NCBI RefSeq assembly: GCF_036864975.1
Contig: NZ_CP104311.1
Location: forward strand, 1,776,001-1,840,000
Direction: 5' to 3'
Origin: Methylococcus capsulatus
GTDB lineage: Bacteria; Pseudomonadota; Gammaproteobacteria; Methylococcales; Methylococcaceae
Length of the DNA: 64,000 nucleotides
Positions 63,442 through 64,000 of the stretch are shown in pieces. The stretch's first letter is position 1. The number at the start of each line of letters is the position of its first letter. The notes beneath the pieces were generated by a model. That model saw only the letters and a list, made by a program, of their open reading frames with translations, did not search any database and was not told where the DNA came from. Position numbers and translations under genes: made by a program.

Positions 63442-63684
63442 TTGGTTCTCCCTGCCCGGATCCATACTACGCGCGAAGCGCGCGCCAACCTTTACTGCCT
63501 CATTGCCCAAGCTGCGGAATCTCATCAGCTGATTCATAGTGTCGGAAAACGGACAAGTGCCGTTTTTATATTAACCGAGGATTGGGATCCATTCAGGAAA
63601 CGCGATAGCGACTCCCGATTCCCGGCATGCGCGAATCCATCCAACAGGGCATGGCCGAGCCTCTTGGCAAGAGCGCCGGTTTGA
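63442..63684 (+). pseudogene. Decayed Phd/YefM-type antitoxin
   Basis: One frame holds EARANLYCLIAQAAESHQLI and GKRTSAVFILTEDW, the core of YefM/Phd antitoxins. After about 63585 the match continues in another frame as IQET, a stop, then IPGMRESIQQGMAEPLGKSA, which is the usual YefM C-terminal sequence. The normal N-terminus is missing. With a frame change, an internal stop and no start, it is not functional. Confidence 0.65.
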
Positions 63685-63696
63685 AGAGCAAAACAT

Positions 63697-63890
63697 TTGA
63701 ACTGTTGGCCGCTCTCTTTACCGATTCCGTTTCAGAATCCGCCGCCATATGAGGAGCTTGTGGGCGATTTGGCTGGCGCATACTCAGCCGTATCAATATG
63801 CAGAGTTGCTTGGCTTATGAGAGTCCTTCGCTCTAAGGATCGGGTAGTTCGTGTGCTCCGTATGTGGATGCACTACGGGCAAAAGCGGTC
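63697..63890 (+). pseudogene. Decayed YoeB/RelE-type toxin
   Basis: Directly after the antitoxin remnant. Pieces of YoeB-type toxin are seen in alternating frames: PFQNPPPYEELVGDLAGAYS, then RINMQSCLAYE, then VLRSKDRVVRVLRMWMHYG. These match the family string ending in R.HY. Two frame changes and the lack of an N-terminus show that it is dead. Confidence 0.6.
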
Positions 63891-63946
63891 CAGCCCTTCG
63901 TTGCAGGGGACACGCCCCTGACTCTGCCGTAAAACCATGAGCCGGA

Positions 63947-63976
63947 GTAAATCCCCCGCATCGTCGGGGGATTTAC
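63947..63976. repeat. Perfect 12-base inverted repeat at the window end
   Basis: GTAAATCCCCCG (63947-63958) and CGGGGGATTTAC (63965-63976) enclose a 6-base loop. There is no T run after it, so it is either a weak terminator or a hairpin at the edge of a mobile or repeat element just outside the window. Confidence 0.6.
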
Positions 63977-64000
63977 CGGGTTTGACTCGTTGTCCACCTT

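Noticed and set aside
1-64000. CRISPR array
   Set aside because: No set of evenly spaced direct repeats was seen anywhere, and no cas genes.

Overview
The window is GC-rich, densely packed gammaproteobacterial DNA. A complete calcium-type methanol dehydrogenase cluster (mxaFJGIRSACKLD) sits beside squalene and hopanoid genes. This combination points to a Type X/I methanotroph of the Methylococcus capsulatus kind. That assignment rests on recognising gene order and proteins, not on a database search.

Layout. (1) 1-3172: the tail of a zinc-type alcohol dehydrogenase, then, on the minus strand, a histidine kinase, a NarL/LuxR response regulator and an unknown protein. These read away from the methanol genes and are candidates for their regulators. 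(2) 3173-13407: the intergenic region and the mxa operon, in two transcription-like blocks (FJGI, then tightly overlapping RSACKLD). (3) 13408-16032: a PepSY protein, a broken IS3-type element and a decayed membrane-permease gene. (4) 16033-21809: a cold-shock protein, an RRM protein, thiopurine methyltransferase, a DUF882 peptidase-like protein, the methionine-salvage genes mtnC-mtnD-mtnB and a SafE/TauE-type membrane protein. (5) 22131-29310: a copper region with a four-gene cassette ending in a P1B-1 Cu ATPase, an MlaC/HpnM-type periplasmic protein, and copD-copC. (6) 29338-42493: an isoprenoid/hopanoid district with hpnO, hpnN, hpnG, squalene-hopene cyclase, a one-enzyme squalene synthase, hpnH, apt, dxs, ispA and xseB. 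(7) 42651-46791: topoisomerase IV parE and parC. (8) 46792-49256: a decayed REP-associated transposase, thiD and an unknown gene. (9) 49343-52803: an exbB-exbD-lpxK-ycaR-type-kdsB-yqaA string for outer-membrane energisation and LPS. (10) 52805-58423: an L,D-transpeptidase lipoprotein, a SYLF protein, an Old Yellow Enzyme, tRNA-Leu(CAA), several small orphan genes and a K+-type channel. (11) 58420-63037: an AI-2E-type transporter and a four-gene MCE lipid-transport ABC operon. (12) 63038-64000: mostly non-coding, with a decayed YefM/YoeB-type toxin-antitoxin pair.

How it fits together. Methanol formed from methane is oxidised in the periplasm by MxaFI, which passes electrons to cytochrome cL (MxaG). 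MxaRSACKL and MxaD help assemble the enzyme and insert calcium. Copper handling is expected in an organism that uses copper methane monooxygenase. DXP synthase, farnesyl diphosphate synthase, squalene synthase and the cyclase form an almost continuous route to hopanoids, with HpnH, HpnG and HpnO building the side chain and HpnN exporting the product.

I found no clearly new defence or mobile system. The most interesting items are the copper cassette with its Met/His-rich single-span protein, the unknown gene attached to the two-component pair, a 49-residue membrane protein gene, several decayed genes, and intergenic inverted repeats near mxaF, mxaJ, hpnH and the copper region.
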